From Acidobacteriota bacterium (GTDB lineage Bacteria; Actinomycetota; Acidimicrobiia; Acidimicrobiales; Microtrichaceae): DNA of 64,000 nt. This document shows, one piece after another, positions 1 to 8,298 of the stretch. The DNA lies in contig QEUP01000010.1 in the NCBI GenBank assembly GCA_003577145.1, positions 62,001-126,000 of the forward strand, written 5' to 3'. Under the pieces are notes generated by a model. The model searched no databases. It was not told the origin of the DNA and saw only the letters and a list, made by a program, of their open reading frames with translations. The translations under genes were made by a program, and so were the position numbers. Positions within the stretch are counted from its first letter, which is position 1. The number at the start of each line of letters is the position of its first letter.

Positions 1-1415
1 ACACCCCTCATGGGGCGGGCCTTCCAGAAGTAGTTGTGTATGCCGTCGGAGGTGTAGAGGCGGCGGAAGGTCATCTCGACCCGGTCGCCGAGTCGGACCT
101 CGTCCGCCTCCACGTCGGTCAGCTCGATCGGCACACGGCCGCCTCCGTCGAAGTCGATCACCGCGGCCACGATGGGCGGGCTCTCCGAGTACGAAACCCG
201 ATCGACCGTGAAGGTGGCCACGGTGGCCGGCGTGTCCGCCATGGGCGCCGGGTCCATGTCGTCCTGGCGGTCGCCTTTCATGGCAACACGCGCCGGCGGT
301 AGGTGAAGCAGGCCACTGGAGCGGTCACGAGAGCCGACGAAGGCGAACTTCCAGTCGACCGAGCGGCCGGCTGCCGAGCCGGAAGGCCGGTCGGGCTCAG
401 GCCGGCGAGGCGGCTCGACCCGCAGGTAGCCGCGCCAGCTCAAGAACTTCCCGTAGGAGATGTCACCACCGGACGCAAGCTGCTGCTCGATCGGGCGGGC
501 GGGCGCGAACGCGTCGACGGCGTCGGTGGTACGGAAGAGCACGACGTCAGCACCGTCGGCGAGGACGACGAGGGCAACCACCTCCGCCGGCGATGCCTTG
601 TCGAGTGCCGACGCCAACAGCAGCCCGGGGTGAGCCGTTCCCGTGTTGCCGACCGTGGCCGACAGGTCGTCCACGAGCTTGTCGTTGTCGATGCCTAGGC
701 GGCGTGCAGCAGTTCGCACGGCGCGGGCGTGCACGCCCGTCAAGATGACGGCATCGATGTCCTCGGGACCCAGTTCCGCCTGCTTGAGAGCCCCGTTCCA
801 TGCCTGTTCGGCGAGCGGGAGGTACTTGGTCTCACCGAATCGTTCCTCCCACACCTTCGAGCGGTTCTCACCGGGAAGCCGCCACCGGTCGAGGAACTCC
901 TCGGTGGCCGAGCCGGCCCCGAGGAACTCGGCGATCACCGGACCGTCGGCGTCACCGTCGTCGCCGACCAGGAAGGCGGCAGCGCCGTCCCCGCCGGCGC
1001 TCTCGTCGGCCCCGGTCGGCAGGCCGTTGCGGAGATCGGACGTGACGACGAGCGTCTCTTCGGTACCGCTGAGCGCGGCACGCAGGGCGCCCACGCCGCA
1101 CCTCACCGCCGCGCCCGTGTCCATGGCGGCGACATCGGTGTCGAGGCGCAATACGGCGTGTATCGCCGTGGCGTTGGTCTTCTCGAGGTAGGCAGGCTCG
1201 GCGGTGGCGAACCAGAGCGAAGCGGGGTGGATCTCGTGCCCGAGCGAGCGCACCACGAGGCGCGCCGCCTCGGCCCCCATGGTGGTGGTGTCCTCGTCAT
1301 ATGACGCAACTGCCCGGGTCCCTCTGCCACCACCGGATCCGAGCAGCTCCGCGACAGCCGATCGGTCCAGCCGGTGATAGGGCACGTAGCCGGCGTAGCT
1401 GATGATCCCTCGCAT
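1..1415 (-). CDS. Thiolase-fold (HMG-CoA synthase/KAS III-like) protein fused to DUF35 OB domain, 3' end cut by window
   Basis: The reading frame stays open from ATG 1415 to the window edge, about 471 codons, so the C-terminus is missing. The start has a strong GGAGGGGG ribosome site. The N-terminal two thirds resemble HMG-CoA synthase/3-oxoacyl-ACP synthase III: GVHARAV looks like the catalytic-His segment and VGNTGTAHPGLLLA like the NxGxA segment. The last ~100 residues (VTFRRLYTSDG-like end, after an AVIDFDGGGR strand) look like a DUF35 OB fold, which in related proteins binds or positions acyl-CoA. In the nucleophile segment, AAVRCGVGAL, the only Cys sits two residues later than expected in my by-eye alignment. 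The role is probably acyl-CoA condensation, cleavage or acyl-CoA binding. It diverges from the acyl-CoA dehydrogenase at 1700 and may share its operator. Confidence 0.75.
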   Translation of the reverse strand, partial: MRGIISYAGYVPYHRLDRSAVAELLGSGGGRGTRAVASYDEDTTTMGAEAARLVVRSLGHEIHPASLWFATAEPAYLEKTNATAIHAVLRLDTDVAAMDTGAAVRCGVGALRAALSGTEETLVVTSDLRNGLPTGADESAGGDGAAAFLVGDDGDADGPVIAEFLGAGSATEEFLDRWRLPGENRSKVWEERFGETKYLPLAEQAWNGALKQAELGPEDIDAVILTGVHARAVRTAARRLGIDNDKLVDDLSATVGNTGTAHPGLLLASALDKASPAEVVALVVLADGADVVLFRTTDAVDAFAPARPIEQQLASGGDISYGKFLSWRGYLRVEPPRRPEPDRPSGSAAGRSVDWKFAFVGSRDRSSGLLHLPPARVAMKGDRQDDMDPAPMADTPATVATFTVDRVSYSESPPIVAAVIDFDGGGRVPIELTDVEADEVRLGDRVEMTFRRLYTSDGIHNYFWKARPMRG

Positions 1416-1504
1416 CCGTCCCCCTCCGCTCGGCTCGGAGATGGGCATTGTACTCCTCGCACTCGACTCAGCTGTTGGCCGGCCAGGCGCCGGAGCCCTG
1501 AAGG

Positions 1505-1535
1505 CCGGGCATCTCGTCCGGGGAGAGATGCCCGG
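1505..1535. promoter_or_regulatory. Perfect 11-bp inverted repeat between divergent genes
   Basis: CCGGGCATCTC (1505-1515) and GAGATGCCCGG (1525-1535) form a perfect 11-bp stem with a 9-nt loop. It lies between two divergent genes, so it cannot end either of them, and no T-tract follows. It could be a leader-RNA hairpin or a large protein-binding site. The function is unknown. Confidence 0.45.
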
Positions 1536-1616
1536 TTGCGCCTGCGGGATCAGGGTTGGCCAGGCGGATGTGGCGCGGGTGGACTGCCACGCCCTTCGGC
1601 CATATCATCGGACTAG

Positions 1617-1635
1617 TTCTGACGGTCCGTCAGAA
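1617..1635. promoter_or_regulatory. TetR-type palindromic operator
   Basis: TTCTGACGGTCCGTCAGAA is a perfect 19-bp palindrome (9-bp arms around a central T), 65-83 bp before the acyl-CoA dehydrogenase start and about 200 bp before the divergent thiolase-fold gene. Its CTGAC/GTCAG half-sites recur before the genes at 7035, 58860 and 63424. TetR-family regulators of lipid genes commonly bind such sites. Which regulator binds here is not shown in the window. Confidence 0.65.
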
Positions 1636-1699
1636 ATGCAGTCCGGTGGCGCCGGCTTGATGAGCAGGTGCCTCAGGGCCGACCGGAAGGGATCGGGGC

Positions 1700-2905
1700 A
1701 TGGACTTCGAGTTCTCCCAGGAGCAGCTCGACTTCGAGAAGGCTGTGGAGGCCTTCCTCGACGAGCATGACGACCCCGACGTCTTCGACGTGACCCGGGA
1801 GAACATGGCGCAGATCGTCGACACCCCCAAACGCCGGGAGTTCATGGCGGCGGTGGGAGCCAAGGGATGGCTGGGCCTCACCTGGCCGGCGGAGCTCGGC
1901 GGCGGCGACGGCGAGGGGGTGTACGAATACCTCCTCAACGAGCGGCTGGCGGCCCGGGGCGGGCCCCAGATCGGCAAGGGCGTCGGGATCATCGGCAAGA
2001 CGATCATCGCTCACGGCTCGGAGTTCTTGAAGAAGGAGTTCTTACCCAAGATCCTTCGCAACGAGGTCGAGTTCGCGGTCGGTTACAGCGAGCCCGACGC
2101 CGGCTCCGATGCTGCATCCATGAAGCTCAAGGCCACCCGAGCCGAGCGGGACGGCAAGTCCGGCTGGGTGCTCGACGGCCAGAAGACCTGGACCACCTCG
2201 GCCCACTTCGCCGAGTGGTACTGGGTCGGCGCCCGCACCGACCCCGACGCACCCAAGCACCACGGCATCACCCTCTTCCTCGTCCCCCTGGATCACCCGG
2301 GCATCACCATCAACGGCATCTGGACCATGGGCGACGAGCGCACGAACGACGTCTTCCTCGACGACGTGTTCGTACCGGACGAGTACGTCGTCGGCGAGGT
2401 CAACAAGGGATTCCAGTACATCTCCCAGGCGCTGGACCTCGAGCGCTTCACCATGTTCACCTACTCCCCCATCCAGCAGCGTCTCGACCTGCTGATCGGG
2501 TACGTGCAGGGCGCCGAACGCGACGGCAGCCCCTTGAAGGACGATCCAATCATCCGCCGGCAGGTCGCCCAGTTGGTGACCCAAGCCGAGGTGTCGCGAG
2601 TGCTGGGCCTGCGCGTCGTCGCCGAGTCGATGAAGGTGGAGGAGAAGGGCGGGCCGCCACCCACCACCCACTCGTCGGAGTACAAGCTCTACACCACCGA
2701 GTACTCCAAGCGCCTCGCCGACGCCTCGATGGACATCGCCGGACCCGGATCGCAACTGCGGGTCCACACCGAGGAGGCACCCATGAAGGGCAGAGCCGAG
2801 TCGACGTATCGCTACACGGTCATCGACACGATCGGGGGCGGAGCCTCGGAGATCCAGAAGAACATCATTGCCCGTCGCCTGCTGGGGCTCCCCAAGAACT
2901 TCTAG
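1700..2905 (+). CDS. Acyl-CoA dehydrogenase (FadE-type, likely one subunit of a heteromer)
   Basis: A 401-residue flavoprotein that would oxidise an acyl-CoA to the 2-enoyl-CoA. Family segments are visible: VGYSEPDAGSDAASMKL (FAD/substrate signature), QKTWTTSAHFAEWYWV in the middle domain, and GGGASEIQKNIIARRLLGLPK at the C-terminus. Where medium-chain enzymes have YEGT with the catalytic Glu, this protein reads IGGG, so the usual base is absent there. That pattern is known from actinobacterial heterotetrameric FadE pairs used on steroid side chains. The second acyl-CoA dehydrogenase at 5141 could be its partner. The start has a GGAAGGGA ribosome site and follows the palindromic operator at 1617. 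It heads a run of co-directional lipid genes. The substrate is unknown. Confidence 0.9.
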   Translation: MDFEFSQEQLDFEKAVEAFLDEHDDPDVFDVTRENMAQIVDTPKRREFMAAVGAKGWLGLTWPAELGGGDGEGVYEYLLNERLAARGGPQIGKGVGIIGKTIIAHGSEFLKKEFLPKILRNEVEFAVGYSEPDAGSDAASMKLKATRAERDGKSGWVLDGQKTWTTSAHFAEWYWVGARTDPDAPKHHGITLFLVPLDHPGITINGIWTMGDERTNDVFLDDVFVPDEYVVGEVNKGFQYISQALDLERFTMFTYSPIQQRLDLLIGYVQGAERDGSPLKDDPIIRRQVAQLVTQAEVSRVLGLRVVAESMKVEEKGGPPPTTHSSEYKLYTTEYSKRLADASMDIAGPGSQLRVHTEEAPMKGRAESTYRYTVIDTIGGGASEIQKNIIARRLLGLPKNF

Positions 2906-2909
2906 GCAG

Positions 2910-4079
2910 ATGAGCGGAACCGGACTGCTGCAAGGTGTGAGGGTGCTGGACCTCGCCAGCGTCGGCCCCGCGGCACGCGCATCGCGCTGGCTCGCCGACT
3001 ACGGCGCCGGGGTCATCAAGGTCGGGCCCGTTCCCCGGCACAGCGGAGTCCAGATATCGCCGCCGTTTCACGCCTACAGCGGCCACCGCCTGATGAAGCG
3101 CGTGCTCCTCGACCTCAAGTCCGAGGACGGACGGGGGGCGTTCCTCAGGCTGGCCGGGAGCGCCGACGTCGTCATCGAGAGCTTCCGGCCCGGGGTGGCA
3201 GACCGCCTCGGTGTCGGCTATCGCGACGTCTGCAACGTCAAGCCCGACGTCGTGTACTGCTCCACCAGCGGCTACGGCCGCACCGGCCCGCGGTCCCGAT
3301 GGGCGGGCCACGACATCAACTACCTGGCCGTCGGAGGCTTCCTCGCCTGCTCGCAACCACGAGCCGATGGCGGGCCACCGATCCCCGGCGCCACCATCGC
3401 CGACATCGCCGGCGGCGGGATGCAGGCGGTGATGTCGATCTGTGCGGCGCTGTTCCGCCGAGAGGTCAGCGGCGAGGGAGCGCTGCTCGACGTCTCCGTG
3501 GCCGACGGTGTGGCTGCGATGCTGTCGCTCTACATCGACGAGTACCTGGTCACCGGTGAAGCACCCGGGCCTGGCCACGACATCCTGACCGGTCGCTACG
3601 CCTGCTACGACCTCTACGAGTGCCGCGACGGGCGCTGGATCTCCGTCGGTGCCATAGAGCCGGCCTTCTACGCGAACCTCTGCCGGGCCCTGGGCCTCGA
3701 CAAGTGGGTCGACCACCAGTCCGATGACGCGGTGCAAGACCAGATCCGTGACGACTTCAGGGCAACCTTCCTCACCCGGGACCGCGATGACTGGGTCGCC
3801 GAACTGGCACCGGCCGATACCTGCGTGGCACCCGTGAACTCGATCCCCGAGCTGGTCGAGGACGAGCAGTTCGGCTCACGCGCCCTGATCGTGGAGGCCG
3901 AACACGCCAGGCATGGCCGGTTCCGCCAGGTCGGGGCGGTGCTGGCCGGCCAGTCCGGCAGCGAGGTCCCGTTCCGGGTGCGAGATGTCGACGAGACCGA
4001 CACCGAGGAGTTGCTGTCCGAAGCGGGCTTCTCCGGCGACGAGATCACCGGCCTCAAAGAGCAGGGGGTCGTGGCGTGA
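2910..4079 (+). CDS. Alpha-methylacyl-CoA racemase-like family III CoA-transferase
   Basis: A 389-residue CaiB/BaiF-family protein. The segment SGYGRTGP...WAGHDINYLAVGG closely resembles alpha-methylacyl-CoA racemase, whose catalytic Asp lies in GHDINY (here near residue 134). The later ADIAGGGMQAVMSICAALFRR segment also fits. It probably epimerises 2-methyl-branched acyl-CoAs so that acyl-CoA dehydrogenases accept them, which agrees with its place between an acyl-CoA dehydrogenase and MaoC genes. CoA transfer is the alternative. I chose ATG 2910, four bases after the upstream stop, because the core fold starts at GVRVLDLASVGPAARASRWLADYGA. An in-frame ATG at 2868 lies inside the preceding gene. 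Confidence 0.85.
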   Translation: MSGTGLLQGVRVLDLASVGPAARASRWLADYGAGVIKVGPVPRHSGVQISPPFHAYSGHRLMKRVLLDLKSEDGRGAFLRLAGSADVVIESFRPGVADRLGVGYRDVCNVKPDVVYCSTSGYGRTGPRSRWAGHDINYLAVGGFLACSQPRADGGPPIPGATIADIAGGGMQAVMSICAALFRREVSGEGALLDVSVADGVAAMLSLYIDEYLVTGEAPGPGHDILTGRYACYDLYECRDGRWISVGAIEPAFYANLCRALGLDKWVDHQSDDAVQDQIRDDFRATFLTRDRDDWVAELAPADTCVAPVNSIPELVEDEQFGSRALIVEAEHARHGRFRQVGAVLAGQSGSEVPFRVRDVDETDTEELLSEAGFSGDEITGLKEQGVVA

Positions 4080-4594
4080 GTGACCTCCCGCCCGACGTCG
4101 AGGCGAAGATCGGCGTGATCCAGCACGAGGAGGAGGGCGGGTTCCCGGTTGAGCGGGGCTACATCTGGACCAGCTGCGCCTCGGTGGAGAACGGCAACCC
4201 CTTGTTCTGGGACGAGGCAGTCGCCTCGGAGGTCACCGGAGGGCCCATCGCGCCACCGACCATGCTCTCGGTGTGGTTCCGCCCGCATCACTGGTCGCCG
4301 GACCGGACAGAGCCGGCCCTGCCGTTGCAGGTCCATTTCGACCTGAAGGAGCGCTTCGAGCTCCCCGAGGCCGTCATGACCGACAACACCATCGTGTTCC
4401 ACGAGCCGGTGCGACCCGGTGATCGCATACGCAGTCGCCAGGTTCTCCGGTCGGTCAGCGAACCCAAGACAACCAAGCTCGGCACTGGGCGCTTCTGGGT
4501 CATCGACGTCGAGTACCTCAACCAACATGACGAGTTGGTGGGCGTCGAGTCCTACACCGGGTTCGGGTACCGGAGGGGCAGCGATGGTGGCTGA
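4076..4594 (+). CDS. MaoC-like dehydratase, N-terminal FAS1-like type
   Basis: A 172-residue hot-dog-fold protein whose GTG start overlaps the preceding stop by 4 bp (GTGA), indicating translational coupling. SCASVENGNPLFWDE resembles the N-terminal MaoC domain that pairs with a catalytic MaoC half, and HEPVRPGDRIRSRQVLRSVSEPKTTKLGTGRFWVIDVEY is a typical hot-dog strand region. Such half-proteins usually form a heterodimeric 2-enoyl-CoA hydratase with the gene product directly downstream. Here that gene overlaps by 11 bp. The pair would hydrate the enoyl-CoA made by the neighbouring dehydrogenase. Confidence 0.82.
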   Translation: MSDLPPDVEAKIGVIQHEEEGGFPVERGYIWTSCASVENGNPLFWDEAVASEVTGGPIAPPTMLSVWFRPHHWSPDRTEPALPLQVHFDLKERFELPEAVMTDNTIVFHEPVRPGDRIRSRQVLRSVSEPKTTKLGTGRFWVIDVEYLNQHDELVGVESYTGFGYRRGSDGG

Positions 4595-5069
4595 CACCGA
4601 CAGCATCACTCTCGGCGGAGTGAGTGAGGGGGACGAGCTCCCGGTGCTGTCCTATGACGTGAGCGCCACCACGATCGTGTTGGGAGCGCTGGCATCGCGG
4701 GACTGGCGGCCGATGCACCACGACTACGACTTCGCAGTGAACCGCAACGGCATCCGGGACATCTTCATGAACACACCCAACCAGGCGGCGTGGTTCGAGC
4801 GCTACGTCACGGACTGGACGGGCCCCAAGGGCCGGTTGGGGAGAATGACGTTCCGCATGAAGGGCTCGGTCTTTCCCAAGGACACCATGACCATCTCGGG
4901 ACGCGTCAGCGGCACCGAGATCGACGACACCGGCTGCGGCTGGGCCGACCTCGACATCGAGCTGAGCGTGGACGGTGACACCAAGACGAGCTGCCAGGCC
5001 CGCGTCGCTGTTCCCACCAGCAGCGACGACAACCCCTGGACCCGCCGCGGCGACCACTGGCAACCATGA
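4584..5069 (+). CDS. MaoC-like enoyl-CoA hydratase (catalytic half)
   Basis: A 161-residue hot-dog protein. SRDWRPMHHDYDFA corresponds to the hydratase-2 motif in which an Asp and a His activate water on the 2-enoyl-CoA. ATG 4584 overlaps the partner gene by 11 bp, so the two are probably co-translated as subunits of one heteromeric hydratase. Longer in-frame readings upstream lie wholly inside the preceding gene. The stop codon lies at the edge of the palindromic repeat element at 5065-5120. Confidence 0.83.
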   Translation: MVADTDSITLGGVSEGDELPVLSYDVSATTIVLGALASRDWRPMHHDYDFAVNRNGIRDIFMNTPNQAAWFERYVTDWTGPKGRLGRMTFRMKGSVFPKDTMTISGRVSGTEIDDTGCGWADLDIELSVDGDTKTSCQARVAVPTSSDDNPWTRRGDHWQP

Positions 5070-5120
5070 TTTGTGAACCGAAAAGGCCCCTATAGGGGCC
5101 ATCCGCGTTCACAAATCGTG
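5065..5120 (+). repeat. Nested palindromic repeat element, copy 1 (terminator-like)
   Basis: Outer arms GATTTGTGAAC (5068-5078) and GTTCACAAATC (5107-5117) enclose the perfect 16-bp palindrome GGCCCCTATAGGGGCC (5085-5100). Outside the outer arms, two more base pairs and one G-T wobble extend the stem. The hydratase stop codon TGA (5067-5069) overlaps its left edge. A second copy lies at 28195-28254 on the other strand, in the same orientation relative to its upstream gene. It may act as a terminator or mRNA-stabilising hairpin, or be a REP-like dispersed element. Confidence 0.85.
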
Positions 5121-5140
5121 TTCGGGAGTGAGGAGAGCTG

Positions 5141-6280
5141 ATGGACCTGGATTTCACCGAGGAGCAGCAGATGCTGCGCGAGATGGTGCGGGGCGTGTGC
5201 GGCTCGTATGCCTCGCTCGACGTCGTGCGCGAGATGGAGGACGACCCGGTCGGCTACCCGGCAGATCTCTGGGATCAGCTCACCGAGCTGGGGCTCACCG
5301 GGCTGATGATCCCCACCTCCTACGGCGGATCGGGCATGTCGATGCTCGACGCCGCCATCGTCTACGAGGAGCTCGGCCGTGCGCTGGCACCGTCACCGCA
5401 TTTCGTCAGCTCCGTCATGGCCGCACGGGTGCTCGAGATCGCCGGTGACGACGACCAGAGATCCCGCTGGCTTCCCGAGATCGCCGGCGGCCGGACCGTC
5501 TTCACGACCGCCTGGCTCGAACCCGGCAGTGGCTTCTCGGCGCTCGGTGTGCAACTGCAAGCGGCCCCCGACGGCGACGACTTCATCCTCTCCGGCACCA
5601 AGTTCCACGTGCCGTTCGCCAAGGCCGCCGACCGCATCGTCGTGCTGGCGCGCACCGGCAGCGAAGCCGACGCGGTGGACCTGTTCATCGTCGATCCGGC
5701 CTCACCAGGGGTTTCGCTGGAACAGCAGAAGACGATCTCGTCCGACACGCAGTACCGCGTCGACCTGCGCGAGGTCCGGGTCAGCGCGACCGACCGGATT
5801 GGGAGCGCGAGCACCGGCTGGTCCACGTGGAACACCGCCATGTACGACGGTGCCATCCTGCTCGCCGCCTACGCCATGGGCGGGGCCCGCTACTCACACG
5901 AGATCACCACCCAGTACGCCAAGGACCGCGAGCAGTTCGACAAGCCCCTGGGCGCCTTCCAGGCACTCGCCCACTACCTGGCGGACGGCATCACCGAGAT
6001 AGACGGGGGCACAACCCTTGTCTACGAGGCCGCCTGGGCGCGTTCGGAGGGCAAGCCCGTCGAACGGCTGGCCCCCATGGCGAAGCTGTTCGCCTGCCAG
6101 GTCTTCCGGGACGTCACCGCGACCGGCCAGCAGATATTCGGTGGGATCGGCTTCACGGTCGAGTACGACATCCAGCTCTACTTCCGGCGCGCCAAGCAGC
6201 TCCAGATCTCCTGGTGGGACACCCGCCACCTCGAGGAGCTCGTCGCCGCATCCGTTCTCGATGCGGTTCCCACCGCGTGA
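5141..6280 (+). CDS. Acyl-CoA dehydrogenase (FadE-type, second subunit candidate)
   Basis: A 379-residue acyl-CoA dehydrogenase with the N-terminal helical domain (DLDFTEEQQMLREMVRGVCG), middle domain (FILSGTKFHVPFAKAADRIVV) and C-terminal helix bundle ending GQQIFGGIGFTVEYDIQLYFRRAK. The C-terminal segment resembles the smaller, divergent partner of actinobacterial alpha2beta2 acyl-CoA dehydrogenases. Together with the 401-residue enzyme at 1700 it fits such a pair, although three genes and a hairpin element separate them. A GAGGAG ribosome site precedes the ATG. The substrate is not known; branched or ring-containing acyl-CoAs are plausible given the racemase-like neighbour. Confidence 0.88.
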   Translation: MDLDFTEEQQMLREMVRGVCGSYASLDVVREMEDDPVGYPADLWDQLTELGLTGLMIPTSYGGSGMSMLDAAIVYEELGRALAPSPHFVSSVMAARVLEIAGDDDQRSRWLPEIAGGRTVFTTAWLEPGSGFSALGVQLQAAPDGDDFILSGTKFHVPFAKAADRIVVLARTGSEADAVDLFIVDPASPGVSLEQQKTISSDTQYRVDLREVRVSATDRIGSASTGWSTWNTAMYDGAILLAAYAMGGARYSHEITTQYAKDREQFDKPLGAFQALAHYLADGITEIDGGTTLVYEAAWARSEGKPVERLAPMAKLFACQVFRDVTATGQQIFGGIGFTVEYDIQLYFRRAKQLQISWWDTRHLEELVAASVLDAVPTA

Positions 6281-6359
6281 GGACCTCACGACGGCTTCGA
6301 GCCATCCGATAGGTGACACAGCCACCAGCCGACAGCGCCGCATAGGGAGGTTCCCTGCC

Positions 6360-6938
6360 GTGAGATACCACGCCGGCAAGCTGCTGGTCGCAGCCGGCCT
6401 GCTGCTCACCGCTGTGGTGCCGGCTGCCTGCGGTTCGGACGACTCGTCACCGACGACCAGCTCAGCCTCCGCCTCGACAGCTGCCGAGGCAACATCGAGC
6501 ACCGGGGCTGCCGGCGACAACCAGGAGTCCAGCACGACCGCGGCTCCACCCACCTCCAGCCCCGGTGGCGAGGACTTCGACACCTGCATGGAGGACGAGC
6601 CCGCTGATCTCGGGCTCGCCGACACGTACGCCATCGAGGACGGCAACTTCTCCGAGGTCTCCGAGGAAGGGCTCCAGGCCTACATGACGGCGACGATCGA
6701 GTGCGGCCTCCTCACCACCGAGGTCGACGTGACCGAGGAAGACAAGGACTGCATGTCGACCGCTTGGGAGAACACCATTGCGACAACCGACGACCTGGCG
6801 GTTGTGGCTCAGGCGTTCGCTTCGGCTGACACCGCGAGCGAGGAGGCCAACGAGTTCGTCGAGCGCTGGTCCGGCGAGGTCTCCGTCACCTGCCCCGAGG
6901 TCACAGAGCAGGAGATGGAGGCGATCCTCAACCCCTGA
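6360..6938 (+). CDS. Secreted lipoprotein of unknown function
   Basis: GTG 6360 follows a GGGAGG site nine bases upstream and gives 192 residues. The N-terminus (KLLVAAGLLLTAVVPAACGSDD) is a signal peptide with a lipobox-like end at PAAC, so the protein is probably lipid-anchored outside the membrane. A low-complexity Ser/Thr/Ala linker follows, then an acidic helical domain of about 120 residues with four Cys (DTCMED, TIECGLL, KDCMST, VTCPEV) that could form two disulfides. I do not recognise the domain. It stands alone between an acyl-CoA dehydrogenase and a CoA-transferase. Confidence 0.7.
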   Translation: MRYHAGKLLVAAGLLLTAVVPAACGSDDSSPTTSSASASTAAEATSSTGAAGDNQESSTTAAPPTSSPGGEDFDTCMEDEPADLGLADTYAIEDGNFSEVSEEGLQAYMTATIECGLLTTEVDVTEEDKDCMSTAWENTIATTDDLAVVAQAFASADTASEEANEFVERWSGEVSVTCPEVTEQEMEAILNP

Positions 6939-6989
6939 CCGGCGCCCGCGCCCGTTCGCCAGGTCGCCTGTCGCGATGAGAGACTGCAC

Positions 6990-7005
6990 CTGACGCACAC
7001 GTCAG
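6990..7005. promoter_or_regulatory. Palindrome CTGACG-N4-CGTCAG before the CoA-transferase gene
   Basis: CTGACG (6990-6995) and CGTCAG (7000-7005) are a perfect inverted repeat 30-45 bp before the TTG start at 7035. The half-site matches the 19-bp palindrome at 1617. Written as CTGAC-N6-GTCAG, the spacing equals that at 58815. It is a likely binding site of the same or a related TetR-type regulator. Confidence 0.5.
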
Positions 7006-7034
7006 CAATGATCCGCAGATCAGGGAGGTGGGGG

Positions 7035-8285
7035 TTGCGCCTCGGTGAGACCGCCAACGAGGGAGCGGCTGAGTACGGCAAGCCGCTGGACGGGGTGAGG
7101 GTCCTCGCGGTCGAGCAGATGCAGGCCCTGCCCTACTCCACCCAGTTGCTGGCCCGGCTCGGCGCCGAGGTCGTGAAGGTCGAGCACCCCGTCCACGGGG
7201 AGTCCGGGCGGGCCTCGCGTCCCCAGATGCTCGACCCCGAAGGGCGAGGTTGCGGGGCCACCTTCCTGCGCAACAACCTCGACAAACGCAGCCTCGGCAT
7301 AGACCTCAAGACCGAGCGGGGCCGAGCCCTGTTGCTGGGTCTCATCCGTCGCTTCGACATCTTCGCCGAGAACTTCAAACCCGGGACGATGGACCGCCTC
7401 GGGTTGGGATACGCCGTGGTCTCCGGGGTGCACCCGGCGGTCATCTACCTGTCTGTCTCGGGGTTCGGGAACCTCGTCGAGTCCCCCTACAAGGACTGGC
7501 CCGCCTACGCCCCGATCGTCGAGGCGATGTCGGGGATCCTGTCCTACAAGCTCACCCCCGATCAGGCCCCGCTCATCGGGCCGGCGGGCGCGCTCGGAGA
7601 CATCAGCTCGGCCATGTTCGGGGTCATCGGAACGCTCGCGGCACTCATCCACCGGGACCGCACCGGGCAAGGGCAGTGGGTCGACGTGGCCATGCTCGAC
7701 TCGATGATCTCGATGGGCGACGTCGTCACGAACCTGTGGTCGCTCGGGGTGAGGCCCGACCCGTCGACCCGCGCCCCGCTCATCGTCCAGGCGTTCAAGG
7801 CCAAAGACGGCTTCTTCGTGATCCAGGTGATACGCGAGCACCAGTTCGACAAGCTCGCCGACGCCATCGGCCATCCGGAGTGGAAGGACGATCCCCGCTT
7901 CGCCGACCGGACCGGCTGGGTCAACCATCTCGACGACGTCATCCGTCCCGCCATCGAGGAATGGGCGGCGCCCCGCACCAAGCAGCAGGCCTGCGAGGAC
8001 CTGACTGCCTGCGGCGTGGCTGCCGGCCCTAGCAACTTCGCCCCTGACGTGATCCACGACCCCCACGTGGCGGCACGCAAGATGCTCGTGGAGATGGAGC
8101 GCACCGACGGCGTGGACGAGCCAGTGCTGATACCTGGCAACCCGGTGAAGATGTCAAAGGTGATGGAGGGCCCCGAGACCCGCGTGCCCTGGGTCGGTGA
8201 GCACACCGAGGAGATCCTGAGCGCCGAGCTGGGTCTCGACGCCGGCACGCTGGCGGACCTACGAGGCCAGGGCGTCATCAACTAG
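7035..8285 (+). CDS. CaiB/BaiF family III CoA-transferase
   Basis: A 416-residue protein with the family N-terminus (LDGVRVLAVEQMQALPYSTQLLARLGAEVVKVEHP), the KRSLGIDLKTERGR segment and GQWVDVAMLDSM. It would move CoA between carboxylic acids or act on a carboxylic-acid CoA ester. At the position where catalytic CaiB-family members usually have PA(Y/F)D this protein reads PAYAPIVEAMSG, so the nucleophilic Asp appears replaced by Ala. It may be the non-catalytic half of a heteromer or use another residue. I prefer TTG 7035, 6 bases after GGGAGG (7023-7028), over ATG 7008, which has no such site. It is followed closely by a crotonase and an LLM oxidoreductase. Confidence 0.83.
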   Translation: MRLGETANEGAAEYGKPLDGVRVLAVEQMQALPYSTQLLARLGAEVVKVEHPVHGESGRASRPQMLDPEGRGCGATFLRNNLDKRSLGIDLKTERGRALLLGLIRRFDIFAENFKPGTMDRLGLGYAVVSGVHPAVIYLSVSGFGNLVESPYKDWPAYAPIVEAMSGILSYKLTPDQAPLIGPAGALGDISSAMFGVIGTLAALIHRDRTGQGQWVDVAMLDSMISMGDVVTNLWSLGVRPDPSTRAPLIVQAFKAKDGFFVIQVIREHQFDKLADAIGHPEWKDDPRFADRTGWVNHLDDVIRPAIEEWAAPRTKQQACEDLTACGVAAGPSNFAPDVIHDPHVAARKMLVEMERTDGVDEPVLIPGNPVKMSKVMEGPETRVPWVGEHTEEILSAELGLDAGTLADLRGQGVIN

Positions 8286-8298
8286 GAGTTGCCCGCTG

